NCBI GenBank assembly: GCA_029866025.1
Contig: JARXAD010000013.1
Location: 310,001-374,000 of the forward strand
Origin: Vampirovibrionales bacterium
GTDB lineage: Bacteria > Cyanobacteriota > Vampirovibrionia > Vampirovibrionales > Vampirovibrionaceae
Length of the DNA: 64,000 nt
Direction: 5' to 3'
Shown piece by piece: positions 53,815 through 62,521 of this stretch. The notes beneath the pieces are model-generated. The model was not told the DNA's origin. It worked only from the letters and a program-made list of their open reading frames with translations, and did no database searches. The stretch's first letter is position 1; the number at the start of each line of letters is the position of its first letter. A program made the position numbers and the translations under genes.

Positions 53815-55110
53815 ATGGATTTTTTAGGCAAACACATTGTTTTGGGCGTGTGCGGTGGCGTGGCCGCATACAAGGCGTGTGAGCTTATTCGTGAATTGCA
53901 ACGGTTGGGCGCTACGGTTACCGCCGTTATGACCCCCGATGCCGAGGCGTTTATCAAGCCACTCACACTGGAAGCCCTGACCCACCGCCTTGTGGTGCGG
54001 GGCAGCCTAACGGTGGATGCGCATGGCACGCCGTGGCATATTGCCTTGGCCCAGCAAGGGGATGCGCTCGTCATACTGCCGGCCACCGCCAATACCTTGG
54101 CAAAATTAGCCCACGGACTGGCGGATGATGCCTTAACCACCACGGCTATTAGCTGGACGGGCAAGCCCATGGTCATTATTCCAGCCATGAACACCCGCAT
54201 GTGGGAAAACCCCCTGACGTTGCGTAACGTGGCGATTTTACAAGAATTGGATAATGTTACTGTTGTACCACCCACCAGTGGTGAGCTGGCCTGTGGTGAA
54301 AGCGGTAGTGGCCATTTGGCGGCGCTAACTAACCAGCTGCACAGCATCCATCGGGCGATGACATTGGCAACTCAGCCAAAAGAGGCCTTGTATTTAGGCA
54401 TTCGGGTGGTGATTACGGCTGGGGGCACGGTGGAGCCTTTGGATCCGGTGCGGGTGCTGACCAACCGAAGCAGCGGCAAAATGGGCGTGGCCTTGGCCGA
54501 TGCCTTTTTTGCGCTGGGGGCTAGTGTGACCTTAATTGCCACGGATACGGTAACGATTGCTGACCTTAATGACCGGCCCTATTCGTTGGTGCGCGTGGCG
54601 CGCAGTGCCGAGCTACAATTGGCCTTGGAGACCTTACTGCCTCATGCCGATGTACTGGTGATGGCGGCGGCGGTGAGTGATTTTATTCCTGCTGATGTGG
54701 CGGCCCAAAAAATTAAGCGAGGCAAAGAGGCCTTTGAACTTTCGCTGACTCCCAATGTGGATATTTTAGCGGCGATGGTGGCGCAGTTTCCCAGTGTGTA
54801 TATGGTGGGCTTTGCAGCAGAAACCCACGATGTGGAGCACCATGCCCAAGAAAAGTTGGCTCGCAAAGGGGTTCAGGTCTTGTGCGTTAATGATGTGTCG
54901 CGAAGCGACATTGGCTTTAACGCCGATAACAACGAGCTCACCGTGTTTACCGCCCAAGGGCGGATTATTGCTGTGGAGAAAACCTCGAAAGCTTTGGCTG
55001 CTCAAAAAATTGCTAGCGCATTGAGTACCGATATCCACCATTATTTAAGTAATAAAATTGTCTTTGACGGCCAAACACCGCTGGCCGAGGTGGCCAACGG
55101 TGTAAGGTAG
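53815..55110 (+). CDS. coaBC: Bifunctional phosphopantothenoylcysteine decarboxylase/synthetase CoaBC
   Basis: From the ATG at 53815 the protein has 431 residues. The N-terminal flavoprotein CoaC domain has LGVCGGVAAYKACELIRELQ, LPATANTLAKLAHGLADD and the substrate clamp PAMNTRMWENP. The C-terminal CoaB domain has TAGGTVEPLDPVRVLTNRSS, AAAVSDFIP and KIKRGKE. It makes 4'-phosphopantetheine from phosphopantothenate, CTP and Cys in CoA synthesis. The frame is open to 53701, but MDFLGKHIVLGVCGG is the family-typical start and the upstream part overlaps the predicted sRNA promoter. Confidence 0.93.
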   Translation: MDFLGKHIVLGVCGGVAAYKACELIRELQRLGATVTAVMTPDAEAFIKPLTLEALTHRLVVRGSLTVDAHGTPWHIALAQQGDALVILPATANTLAKLAHGLADDALTTTAISWTGKPMVIIPAMNTRMWENPLTLRNVAILQELDNVTVVPPTSGELACGESGSGHLAALTNQLHSIHRAMTLATQPKEALYLGIRVVITAGGTVEPLDPVRVLTNRSSGKMGVALADAFFALGASVTLIATDTVTIADLNDRPYSLVRVARSAELQLALETLLPHADVLVMAAAVSDFIPADVAAQKIKRGKEAFELSLTPNVDILAAMVAQFPSVYMVGFAAETHDVEHHAQEKLARKGVQVLCVNDVSRSDIGFNADNNELTVFTAQGRIIAVEKTSKALAAQKIASALSTDIHHYLSNKIVFDGQTPLAEVANGVR

Positions 55111-55129
55111 ATTGTTATAATGATAGGGA

Positions 55130-56545
55130 TTATTGGAGTAAGGCGACGAGTTCTTGAATGGTTTTGGCTAAGCTGCCAAACTTGAAGTTCTCAAAGCCTG
55201 AAAACACGTTGTTATTGGTGTTGTCTTTGAACTGACCGGTGTTGTTGTCGTAGGAAAAGCGGGACTTGATAGCAGCGTCATCAGCAAAAGTGCCTGCCAC
55301 GTTTGCGGCATCGGCGCCAGCGCCACCCGCAAAGCTGTAGTTTTTCGCTGTATCGGCAACGTTCAAAATATCAGCACCGCCCAACAAGTTGATGTTTTTA
55401 TTCACCGCGTTGGATTCATTTGCGGCGTTGTAGGTGTTGATGTCATCGTTAAACACAGGAGCCACATAGTTCATTAGGTCGGCAGCTAAAATAGATTGAG
55501 TTCCACCGAAGTTGTAGCGTTCAAAGTCAGACAGGTTGACAATTTTTCCGCTGTCATTATGAGTAAACTTATAGCTACCGTCGGTGTTTTTCTCAATTTT
55601 GTATTTGTTTAACTGTTCAGCCAAATTCACTTTGTCAGTGCCTTCGCCACCAGTGGCTGTTCCTGTCGTGTCTTTGTCCACGTTAAGAACATCGTCTTCT
55701 AATCCGAGGTTAATATCGTTTAGCTTTTTCTTTTTGCCGTCAATGTTGTTAATGTCACCGGCATTAAAGTCAGACTGGTTGATTTCACCTGTGGCGGGGG
55801 GGGTAACGGTTGTACCGCCTAACCAATCGGCCAAGGTTTTTTTGGTACCATTTTTAAATTCAAGTATGGCATCTGCATTGGAACCCAGGTTTACATCAAT
55901 ATCGCCAAACTTTAACTGGTAAGAACCATTGGCGTTCTTCTTCAGTGCGTCGGCAATGGTGGTGGGGGCGTCGTTGTCTCCGACGTAGATGTTTTCAAAA
56001 CCCTTGATTTTGCCTGTAGAACCTTTACCTATAAAGGCAAAATCACTACCGTCAGCACCATTGGCATCTACGTAACCGTTGCGAACATTGAGGCGGTCAT
56101 CACCGTCACCCAAGGTGCCGGTAAATTTGTTGCTTTTACCCACAACGGTTGCGGTGTCGTTGCCGGCACCAGTATCAATGTCTTTGGCGGTAATGTTACT
56201 ACCACGGAGTCTTATGGTGTCGCTGCCATCGCTTCCGTCAAAATTGTTAATGCTGGTATACTTGCCGGCAAAAATAGACTGGCTGCTGTCTGCTAACGTG
56301 TGATCAAGCTTATTAAAAACGTTGTCATTACCGCCGTCGTAAGTACGCCCTTTTCCTTCTTTGGTTGTTTGTTTAATACTGCCACCGTCGGCATAGGTAA
56401 TAAAATCTTGGTTTTCGCTACCACGCTGGGTAATGTTCACTTTAGCGTCATCAGCGCCTTTTTTTAAAAGCACTGTATTATTGGCGTCTTTGGTTTGGGA
56501 GCCGGTAATACTTTTGTTTGCGGCAGATGTACTGTAAATAGCCAT
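55130..56545 (-). CDS. RTX-like calcium-binding repeat protein without signal peptide
   Basis: The 471-residue acidic, Asn/Asp/Gly-rich protein has several RTX-type nonapeptide-like segments (GGNDNVFNKL, DGSDTIRLRG, GAGNDTATVVG, GDGDDRLNVRNG, GGADILNVAD) spread along the chain. Between them are beta-strand-like stretches ending in NFKFGSLAKTIQELVALLQ. Such repeats form Ca2+-filled beta rolls in secreted proteins. There is no N-terminal signal, so type I or another secretion route would be needed; no ABC/MFP exporter is nearby. AGAGGAAA precedes the ATG. The function (adhesin, surface-layer or toxin-like) is unknown. Confidence 0.7.
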   Translation of the reverse strand: MAIYSTSAANKSITGSQTKDANNTVLLKKGADDAKVNITQRGSENQDFITYADGGSIKQTTKEGKGRTYDGGNDNVFNKLDHTLADSSQSIFAGKYTSINNFDGSDGSDTIRLRGSNITAKDIDTGAGNDTATVVGKSNKFTGTLGDGDDRLNVRNGYVDANGADGSDFAFIGKGSTGKIKGFENIYVGDNDAPTTIADALKKNANGSYQLKFGDIDVNLGSNADAILEFKNGTKKTLADWLGGTTVTPPATGEINQSDFNAGDINNIDGKKKKLNDINLGLEDDVLNVDKDTTGTATGGEGTDKVNLAEQLNKYKIEKNTDGSYKFTHNDSGKIVNLSDFERYNFGGTQSILAADLMNYVAPVFNDDINTYNAANESNAVNKNINLLGGADILNVADTAKNYSFAGGAGADAANVAGTFADDAAIKSRFSYDNNTGQFKDNTNNNVFSGFENFKFGSLAKTIQELVALLQ

Positions 56546-56607
56546 GATTCAGTTTTCCTCTCTTCGTGGGGGTTTCTCTCAATATTATGTAAACTGTGCG
56601 CTTAACT

Positions 56608-56639
56608 CCCCTGCGTTTTTAAATAACAGGGGCTTTTTT
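56608..56639 (+). terminator. Orphan + strand terminator upstream of the RTX-like gene
   Basis: CCCCTG pairs with CAGGGG across a 13-nt AT-rich loop, followed by C and six T. No + strand gene ends here; both neighbours run leftward. Confidence 0.6.
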
Positions 56640-56783
56640 AGTTGTACGACGTTTCAGGGAAGTGAACGCCTAGTTACTCTCTCTGAATTAATAAAAACAT
56701 TTATATCTGTTTGATTGCCTTTATTTTGATTTTTTTTATAATTATGTTACATCCCGTTACAAAAGTCTTATCGTCATTTCCTT

Positions 56784-57833
56784 TTACAGAGGGGCTAAAG
56801 CACTTGTCGCCAGTACTTTTAGAGCGTTCCCTGTTTGGTAGGCCTTCAGCCCTTCTGGTAATTTTTTAAGGGGAAGCGAATGGGTAATGAGTTTTTCGGC
56901 ATTGATGGTGCCATCAAACAGCCAGTGGGCAGCCTGTTGTAAATCGTGCAAGCCTGGAGAATAACTAGGCACCACGGTGATTTGCCGAAAATAAAGATCG
57001 CTGCAGGGCAAGGTGGGTTCAGGGGTGCCAAACCCTCGGCTAAACAGCACCAACGTGCCACCATCTCGTACGTGGTGTAGGCTGCTTTCTATAGTGGTTT
57101 GGGTCACCATGCTGGCAAACACACCGTCCACCTGTAATGATGTGTTGGGGAGTGCTTCGGGGGTGTAGCCTTCTGCCACCCAACCCCAATCCAAGGCTTG
57201 CTTTACGCGGCCCGAACGAACGTCCACCCCCACTACATGGACCCCTTGGTGGGTATAGACCTGTGCTGCCAATAATCCAATGTAGCCTAAGCCAATAATC
57301 AGCACTCGGTTACCGGGCAATGCCCCCCGGCGAATCCCTTTGAGCACACAGGCCAAGGGCTCTAACCCACTGGCTTGGGCGTCGCTAACGGACTTTGGAA
57401 CTTTAAAGGCGGTGTGGGCCAAGTGGCCTCCCGTTACGGCAATTACTTCGGCAAAGCCACCGGGGGTAAGGTTTGTGGCTTTAAACTGGGCGCACATAGA
57501 TTCGGCATCGTGGCGGCAGTACACGCAGTGGCCACAAGGCACATGGTGGGCCAGTGCCAGCCGATCGCCGATTTGAAAGTGGCCTTGGTATTGGGGTCCA
57601 ATCTCCACCAGGGTGGCCACCACTTCGTGGCCTAAAATACTGCCTGCAGAGGCCTTTTGAAATCGCAATTTTTCCACGTCCGACCCGCACAGGCCACAGG
57701 CATTGAGGCGTAACAAGGCGCCATCCGTAGGGCAAGACGGGATGGCTACGCTTACTGGGGCCATGCCAAAGTCAGAGGTCACAGCCATGGCCGTCATGGG
57801 GGTGTTTGCAGGGGCAGTGGGTTGGGGTGGCAT
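56784..57833 (-). CDS. Zinc-dependent alcohol dehydrogenase family protein
   Basis: From the ATG at 57833 the medium-chain dehydrogenase has 349 residues. It has catalytic zinc ligands in NACGLCGSD and GHEVV and a structural Cys4 lobe in CGHCVYCRHDAESMC. The Rossmann motif is IIGLGYIGLLAAQVY. Spacing resembles sorbitol/threonine/butanediol dehydrogenases, but the substrate cannot be told. The frame continues upstream to 58043, but that part overlaps the divergent yceD gene and lacks family features, so I exclude it. It is divergent from yceD. Confidence 0.85.
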   Translation of the reverse strand: MPPQPTAPANTPMTAMAVTSDFGMAPVSVAIPSCPTDGALLRLNACGLCGSDVEKLRFQKASAGSILGHEVVATLVEIGPQYQGHFQIGDRLALAHHVPCGHCVYCRHDAESMCAQFKATNLTPGGFAEVIAVTGGHLAHTAFKVPKSVSDAQASGLEPLACVLKGIRRGALPGNRVLIIGLGYIGLLAAQVYTHQGVHVVGVDVRSGRVKQALDWGWVAEGYTPEALPNTSLQVDGVFASMVTQTTIESSLHHVRDGGTLVLFSRGFGTPEPTLPCSDLYFRQITVVPSYSPGLHDLQQAAHWLFDGTINAEKLITHSLPLKKLPEGLKAYQTGNALKVLATSALAPL

Positions 57834-57915
57834 TCGGTGGGGGTATTCCGTGTAAATCCGTGTAAAATAGGGCTTGGTTTGTTTAAGTGGCGTGTCTGTA
57901 AAGGAGCCGAATCCA

Positions 57916-58473
57916 TTGTACGACGATATCTCGGCCTTTGTGGACGAACCCGACAAAGCCCCTTTACCTTGGACTGTGATGATTGAAGACTGGTTGCAAG
58001 CCCTGGAAGGGCTTAAGCGGGAGCAACTTCGTCTCGATCGCACTCAAAAAGACAGGCCCACACCAGCCTTGCCGCTAAACGGTATTTATACGTATGAGGC
58101 GACGGACATTATGGGGCCTAGCCTGCCTGCGGGTGCCGGTGAGGTGGCTGCTTTAGTGACTGTGATTGTGGCCTTATTGTTGCACCATCAAGGCATGCAG
58201 TTGCGCCTGCACGGTACCCTAGAAGCCACATTGCCCTTTGTGTGCGATCGCTGCTTGGCCCCCTTTGAGACCACCGTGGCGGCTCATCCGGATGAGCTGT
58301 TTTTGTTGCTCACTCAGTTGCCTAAATCTTACCAACAGGAAGAATGGGTCGCCCAATACTCAGACGAAAGTGATGCCTTTGGTCCTGATGATACCTTTGA
58401 TTTGCGAGATTGGGTTCGGCAGTGGATTGTGCTGGAGTCGGCCGGCCAGCATTGGTGCTCGGACTGCGGGTAA
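57916..58473 (+). CDS. yceD: YceD (DUF177) family protein
   Basis: The 185-residue protein has the DUF177 features: an N-terminal acidic/helical part, FVCDRCLAPFETTV with the Cys pair, then DDTFDLRDWVRQWIVLESAG. It ends in CSDCG where longer YceDs continue toward GLCP. YceD proteins are linked to rRNA or large-subunit biogenesis and usually lie next to rpmF; here rpmF is about 8 kb away. The start is probably the TTG at 57916, 9 nt after AAGGAG; an upstream frame to 57874 lacks a ribosome site. Confidence 0.8.
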   Translation: MYDDISAFVDEPDKAPLPWTVMIEDWLQALEGLKREQLRLDRTQKDRPTPALPLNGIYTYEATDIMGPSLPAGAGEVAALVTVIVALLLHHQGMQLRLHGTLEATLPFVCDRCLAPFETTVAAHPDELFLLLTQLPKSYQQEEWVAQYSDESDAFGPDDTFDLRDWVRQWIVLESAGQHWCSDCG

Positions 58474-58477
58474 AAGG

Positions 58478-60712
58478 TTACCCTGCGGGAGGGACGGGGG
58501 CTGCTGGCGCAGGCTGTGATATGGGGGCCGAAGGCGACTGAGGGCTGGACGAGCGGCGAGGCTGCCACTGCAAAGGCGGAGCCACAGGCCGTGCCGGTGA
58601 GGAGGGAGGGCTGCCGCTTCCGCGAGAAGCACCGGATCGAGCTTCCGACCAGACAATATCCTGAACGACGTTGGCGCTAGATCCATTACGACCAGGTGCG
58701 GCGGTAACCGATGGGTCGGCTTCCAACCCTTCAACAGAGGGCTTGGCAGCCCCGTGAGGCACGGGATCTCCATTGGGTAGAGTTTCTACAGCGTTGTCGT
58801 CAATGATTTCCTCTTCGCTGGGAACGCTGGCATTGGGTGCAGGCGCCCCATTGCTTTCCGTGGGGCTTAAATTGGTCAGATCCATTTTCCGCAAGGTCTC
58901 GGCAGTGTAGGCTGTTACTCCTTCTGTAACAGCAAAGGCTTGGGGAGGCGTATTGACCAAGTAAGGGCGCATCATGGTGGCCCACGTTTGGGCCGGGGCC
59001 ACGCCTCCGATTAAACCAGGCACGGGTTGGTTATCATCGCGTCCCATCCACACGCCTGTAATAACGGTAGGGGTAAAGCCCACAAACCAGCCATCGCGGT
59101 TTTCATCGCTGGTACCGGTTTTGCCTGCTAGGGGCCTCCCAATGTTGGCAGCACGACCGGTACCGAGCTGAACCGCTGCTTGCATTAAGGCCACCATACT
59201 ATCCACGGTGGTACGATCCAGCACGGGGTTTTCCATAGCGTAATGCTGATACAACAACCGTCCGTGGCGGTCGGTAATTTTTTCGATGGCATAAGGTTCC
59301 ACGCGAACCCCACGATTGGCGAGTACACCCACCGCAGGCACCACATCCAGCATGGTCACACCAGAGCCCCCCAAGGTGAGGGCGAGATCGTTATTCAGTT
59401 TGGCCACCAACCCCATGCGCCTCGCCAGGCCAATGACGGCATCGGGTCCCACATCTTGCAGTAACTTAACCGCCACCACGTTGTTGGATTGCACCAGCGC
59501 TTGAGCCAACGTCATATAGCCCTTGTGCTTGCCATCGTAGTTTTTGGGTTGCCAGTCGCCCACTTGCAGGGGGGCATCCACGTAAACGCGATCGGCAGGA
59601 ATGCCGCGCTCTAAGGCGGCAGTATAAGTAAACACCTTAAAGAGAGAACCTGGGGAGCGCAGTGCCGAGCTCACACGGTCAAACTGGCTTTGGTGGTAGT
59701 CTTTACCTCCCACGTAGGCTAATATTTTTCCGGTACGCGGATCGAGACTAAGCAAGGCGCCTTCCACGCTACTACCTTTAAGCAATGGGGCTTCCATCAA
59801 AGCTTGGGTGGCCAACCGTTGGGCTTGCAAATCCAAGGTGGTGACGACCCGCAATCCGCTTTGCCAAAAGGCTTGTTCATCCAATCCCAACAAGTTGCGC
59901 ACCTGCTGCACCACGTACTGGTTAAAAAACGGAGCGCGGTTGGCGGCGGCCAGCTGACGTCCCGCCCGATTGAGACGGAGCGGTTCACCTTTGAGTGGCT
60001 CTGCTTCAGCCGCACTCAGAGCACCGGCCTCTACCAAGTTGTCCAGTACTTCGTTGCGCCGCTTTAAGGCACCTTCGCTGTTCATGTAGGGGTTAAAGCG
60101 GGTAGGGGCCTGAGGCATACCGGCCAATAAGGCGGCTTCGGTGACACTGAGTTGCGACGGTAGCTTGTTAAAGTACACTTCACTGGCGGCCTGAATGCCG
60201 TAAGCACCTTCTCCAAAAAAAATGCTATTAAGGTAGAGCTCTAAAATTTCATCTTTCCCCAACGACCGCTCCAGTTGGAAGGCCAAAGCCATTTCCTGAA
60301 TTTTACGCTTGAGAGAGCGTTCGTTGGTAAGGTACAGGTTGCGCGCCAACTGCTGAGTAATGGTACTGGCCCCTTCCGAGTACCGCTTGTGGGTAATGTT
60401 CACCACCACCGCTCTTACCAAGCCAATGGGATCCACGCCGGGATGCTGATAGAAGCGACGATCTTCCGTTGCTAACAGGGCTTGAATGACGTGGGGCGAA
60501 ATTTCATTCAGAGCCACGGGCTTGTGGTGATATTTCTCATACGAGAGGATGGGCTCGCCGTTTTGGGCCAGCACTTGCGTGTAACGAGATGGGTTGTTGC
60601 CCTCGGCAATGGCGGTTTGGAGATCCGGCATGTCGCGGAGGGCCCAGTACAGCACCAGTACGGTGGCAAACAGCCCTAGCGTCACGACGGTCCAGAAAAG
60701 CGATTTAAGCAT
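58478..60712 (-). CDS. Class A penicillin-binding protein (PBP1a-type)
   Basis: The 744-residue protein (from the ATG at 60712; a TTG at 60832 would extend it) has one N-terminal membrane helix. The transglycosylase domain has ATEDRRFYQHPGVDPIGLVR and GASTITQQLARNLYL with the catalytic Glu. The transpeptidase has all motifs: SLFK in RSPGSLFKVF, SNN in LVQSNNVVAVK and KTGTSDENRDGW. It polymerises and cross-links peptidoglycan. The C-terminal 140 residues are a disordered Ser/Pro/Ala-rich tail. It is convergent with yceD, with only 4 nt between the stops. Confidence 0.93.
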   Translation of the reverse strand: MLKSLFWTVVTLGLFATVLVLYWALRDMPDLQTAIAEGNNPSRYTQVLAQNGEPILSYEKYHHKPVALNEISPHVIQALLATEDRRFYQHPGVDPIGLVRAVVVNITHKRYSEGASTITQQLARNLYLTNERSLKRKIQEMALAFQLERSLGKDEILELYLNSIFFGEGAYGIQAASEVYFNKLPSQLSVTEAALLAGMPQAPTRFNPYMNSEGALKRRNEVLDNLVEAGALSAAEAEPLKGEPLRLNRAGRQLAAANRAPFFNQYVVQQVRNLLGLDEQAFWQSGLRVVTTLDLQAQRLATQALMEAPLLKGSSVEGALLSLDPRTGKILAYVGGKDYHQSQFDRVSSALRSPGSLFKVFTYTAALERGIPADRVYVDAPLQVGDWQPKNYDGKHKGYMTLAQALVQSNNVVAVKLLQDVGPDAVIGLARRMGLVAKLNNDLALTLGGSGVTMLDVVPAVGVLANRGVRVEPYAIEKITDRHGRLLYQHYAMENPVLDRTTVDSMVALMQAAVQLGTGRAANIGRPLAGKTGTSDENRDGWFVGFTPTVITGVWMGRDDNQPVPGLIGGVAPAQTWATMMRPYLVNTPPQAFAVTEGVTAYTAETLRKMDLTNLSPTESNGAPAPNASVPSEEEIIDDNAVETLPNGDPVPHGAAKPSVEGLEADPSVTAAPGRNGSSANVVQDIVWSEARSGASRGSGSPPSSPARPVAPPLQWQPRRSSSPQSPSAPISQPAPAAPVPPAG

Positions 60713-60944
60713 TCGATGAAATACCCACGATTGTCCAACAGTTTTGATGGTGTCTATTCTACCGAAGAGACGCCCCAAAGACGCCAAATAGCAAAACACA
60801 AATAGTAAAGGCAAAAAATTGCTGCACCCCAAGGGGTGTTTGGTTATTTAAGCCATGCGTCAACCAAGCCGCTTGCTGGTAACCCTGTGTTTAATGGATG
60901 GGATGGAATGTCACTTCGTCGATACATTGCCCAAGGAGCGTTGA

Positions 60945-61691
60945 ATGCGAATGTTGCTTTTAGCTGCACACAATCGGTCTTGGTTAACCCAGTTAGTTAT
61001 TGGGGCTGTATTCGTAGTGTCGTGTTGGTTAGGAGAGGGACTGTTATCGGTTCCTGCGCAAGTAGCGACCAAAGGTTCTCAGTCTAGCGTAGCTTTTGAC
61101 TGGACGCCCTTGCTGCGACTCTCTCGGGATCGTCCCATTTTGGATGCCTTGGCTTGGCTAAACGAAACCCCCTATGCAGGGGTCGTTACTCACTTAAAGC
61201 GCCAAAACGCCCGCGTGATTTTTAAAGACTTGCGAACTTTGGATAAAGCCGTGGCCAACTTTGATGCCGTGAGCTGGCTGAGTGGCAGGGGGGAATGGAT
61301 TATCTTTATCAATGTGAGCCACCAAAACGCTCCACCGATGGCTTTGGCGGCCTTGATTGCCCATGAAAGTATGCATGACGATGTAGAAAATTCGCTCACC
61401 GAAGAAGTGGCGGGCTGGCGACAAGAAGCCACCGTTTGGCAATACGCCCGCCGAGTGTGCCCGGCAATGGCGTCGTTGCCAGTACCTGTGGCCCAAGCGG
61501 CTACGGCTCAAACGCCAGTGCGATCTAAAAAAGGCGTGGTCACTACATTGGAATCCGCTGGTGGCTCCATGTTGGTGGCCCGCCTTGAGCGCATTCGCCA
61601 ATCGTTGGAATCCAATACGCTGGAATCGTTGGTACGCGGAAATCCAGGCTACACGGGGCTGAAAGAGACGTCTGCTGGATTCTCCGACTAG
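60945..61691 (+). CDS. Exported HExxH-type putative metallopeptidase
   Basis: The 248-residue protein has an N-terminal hydrophobic segment (about 13-33, WLTQLVIGAVFVVSCWLG) suggesting export or anchoring. A zinc-type motif HESMH (140-144) sits in ALIAHESMHDDVENSLTEEV, with Glu153/154 in the following helix as the likely third ligand; this is gluzincin-like. The C-terminal 70 residues are a helical tail. AAGGAG lies 6 nt before the ATG. It is probably an active periplasmic peptidase of unknown substrate. It is divergent from the PBP1a gene, so a wall-related role is possible. Confidence 0.7.
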   Translation: MRMLLLAAHNRSWLTQLVIGAVFVVSCWLGEGLLSVPAQVATKGSQSSVAFDWTPLLRLSRDRPILDALAWLNETPYAGVVTHLKRQNARVIFKDLRTLDKAVANFDAVSWLSGRGEWIIFINVSHQNAPPMALAALIAHESMHDDVENSLTEEVAGWRQEATVWQYARRVCPAMASLPVPVAQAATAQTPVRSKKGVVTTLESAGGSMLVARLERIRQSLESNTLESLVRGNPGYTGLKETSAGFSD

Positions 61692-61781
61692 TATTCAAAT
61701 TCTTTTGTTGAGGGGTCAGCCCTCAACACTCCCCCTACAATCCGCCTTCACCTACAAGATCCATTTGAGGTTATCTAATAA

Positions 61782-61811
61782 AAACGCCCCCACATTGCTG
61801 CGAGGGCGTTT
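61782..61811. terminator. Bidirectional terminator between the HExxH gene and hup
   Basis: AAACGCCC and GGGCGTTT form an 8-bp stem across a 14-nt loop. On the minus strand it is followed by TTTTTATTAG, the natural end of the hup transcript; on the + strand the T-run is shorter. Confidence 0.75.
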
Positions 61812-61832
61812 GATTCCGAAGAATCGCAACGA

Positions 61833-62111
61833 CTATTTGCCGCTGACGAGTTCTTTGAATTTTTTGCCGGCGGAGAAGGCGGGCACTTTTTTGGCAGGAA
61901 TTTTCAATTCTTTGCCGGTTTGAGGGTTGCGGCCAATACGGGCAGCACGTTTACGGCTTTCGAAAGTACCGAAACCAACCAAGGTGACTTTTTTGCCTTT
62001 GGAGACTGACTTGGTGACGGCTTCCAGAGCGGCATCCAAAATCTCTTTCACGATTTTGTTGGTTTGTTTGGTTTTCTTGGCAACGTCTTGTACGAGTTCT
62101 TCTTTGTTCAT
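61833..62111 (-). CDS. hup: HU-type DNA-binding protein
   Basis: The 92-residue basic protein is a standard HU: MNKEELVQDVAKKT, KVTLVGFGTFESRKRAARIG, RNPQTGKELKIPAKKVPAFS. It bends and compacts DNA as a dimer and supports nucleoid structure. The Pro63-type intercalating residue (RNPQTG) is present. AGGATAAA precedes the ATG. It is a single gene with a good terminator. Confidence 0.95.
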   Translation of the reverse strand: MNKEELVQDVAKKTKQTNKIVKEILDAALEAVTKSVSKGKKVTLVGFGTFESRKRAARIGRNPQTGKELKIPAKKVPAFSAGKKFKELVSGK

Positions 62112-62521
62112 GGTGTTTTATCCTTTCCACAACAGGGACAGTGACAGTATACAGAGATTTGATTGTTTGGCAAGTCTTTTTTTGCTGTCTCTTCAACCAT
62201 TACAACGGTAGCCGTTGAAGGGGTTAAATGGATATAAGGGATACCTCATACGTCTGACTAAAAACAGCCTTCCACTCACAACTCTTTATCGGTTGGGTCT
62301 GTCCCACCCAACAACCGTAGTTATTATACCCATATTTTTCAAAATGCAACCCCCCAATTCAGCGTCTCCCCTTAATGGCCGATCCAAACAGCCGGGCACC
62401 AAGCCTTTAAAAAAGGGTGGACGCCCCAGTGTGGACCATACTATAAGTAAGGTAAGTCTTACTGTTTTGTGGGCCGTAAATCCTTTGTTTATGGCCATAA
62501 TAGCACCCAAAGGTTCTCCGT
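62112..62521. other. Intergenic region between hup and nadA
   Basis: This 410-nt divergent region has a perfect small hairpin (CAACGG/CCGTTG, 62203-62217) and the inverted repeat near 62446. Frames here lack ribosome sites and overlap nadA, so I do not call a gene. Confidence 0.5.
62446..62463. promoter_or_regulatory. Inverted repeat upstream of nadA, operator-like
   Basis: AGTAAG and CTTACT are exact reverse complements separated by GTAAGT. The element overlaps TATAAG (62442-62447), a plausible -10, and lies 58 nt upstream of the nadA ATG. It could be a repressor site for NAD synthesis; the regulator is not known. Confidence 0.4.

Noticed and set aside
57834..58043. 70-residue N-terminal extension of the alcohol dehydrogenase
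   Set aside because: It lacks family similarity and overlaps the divergent yceD start region; MPPQPTAPAN at 57833 gives a normal length.
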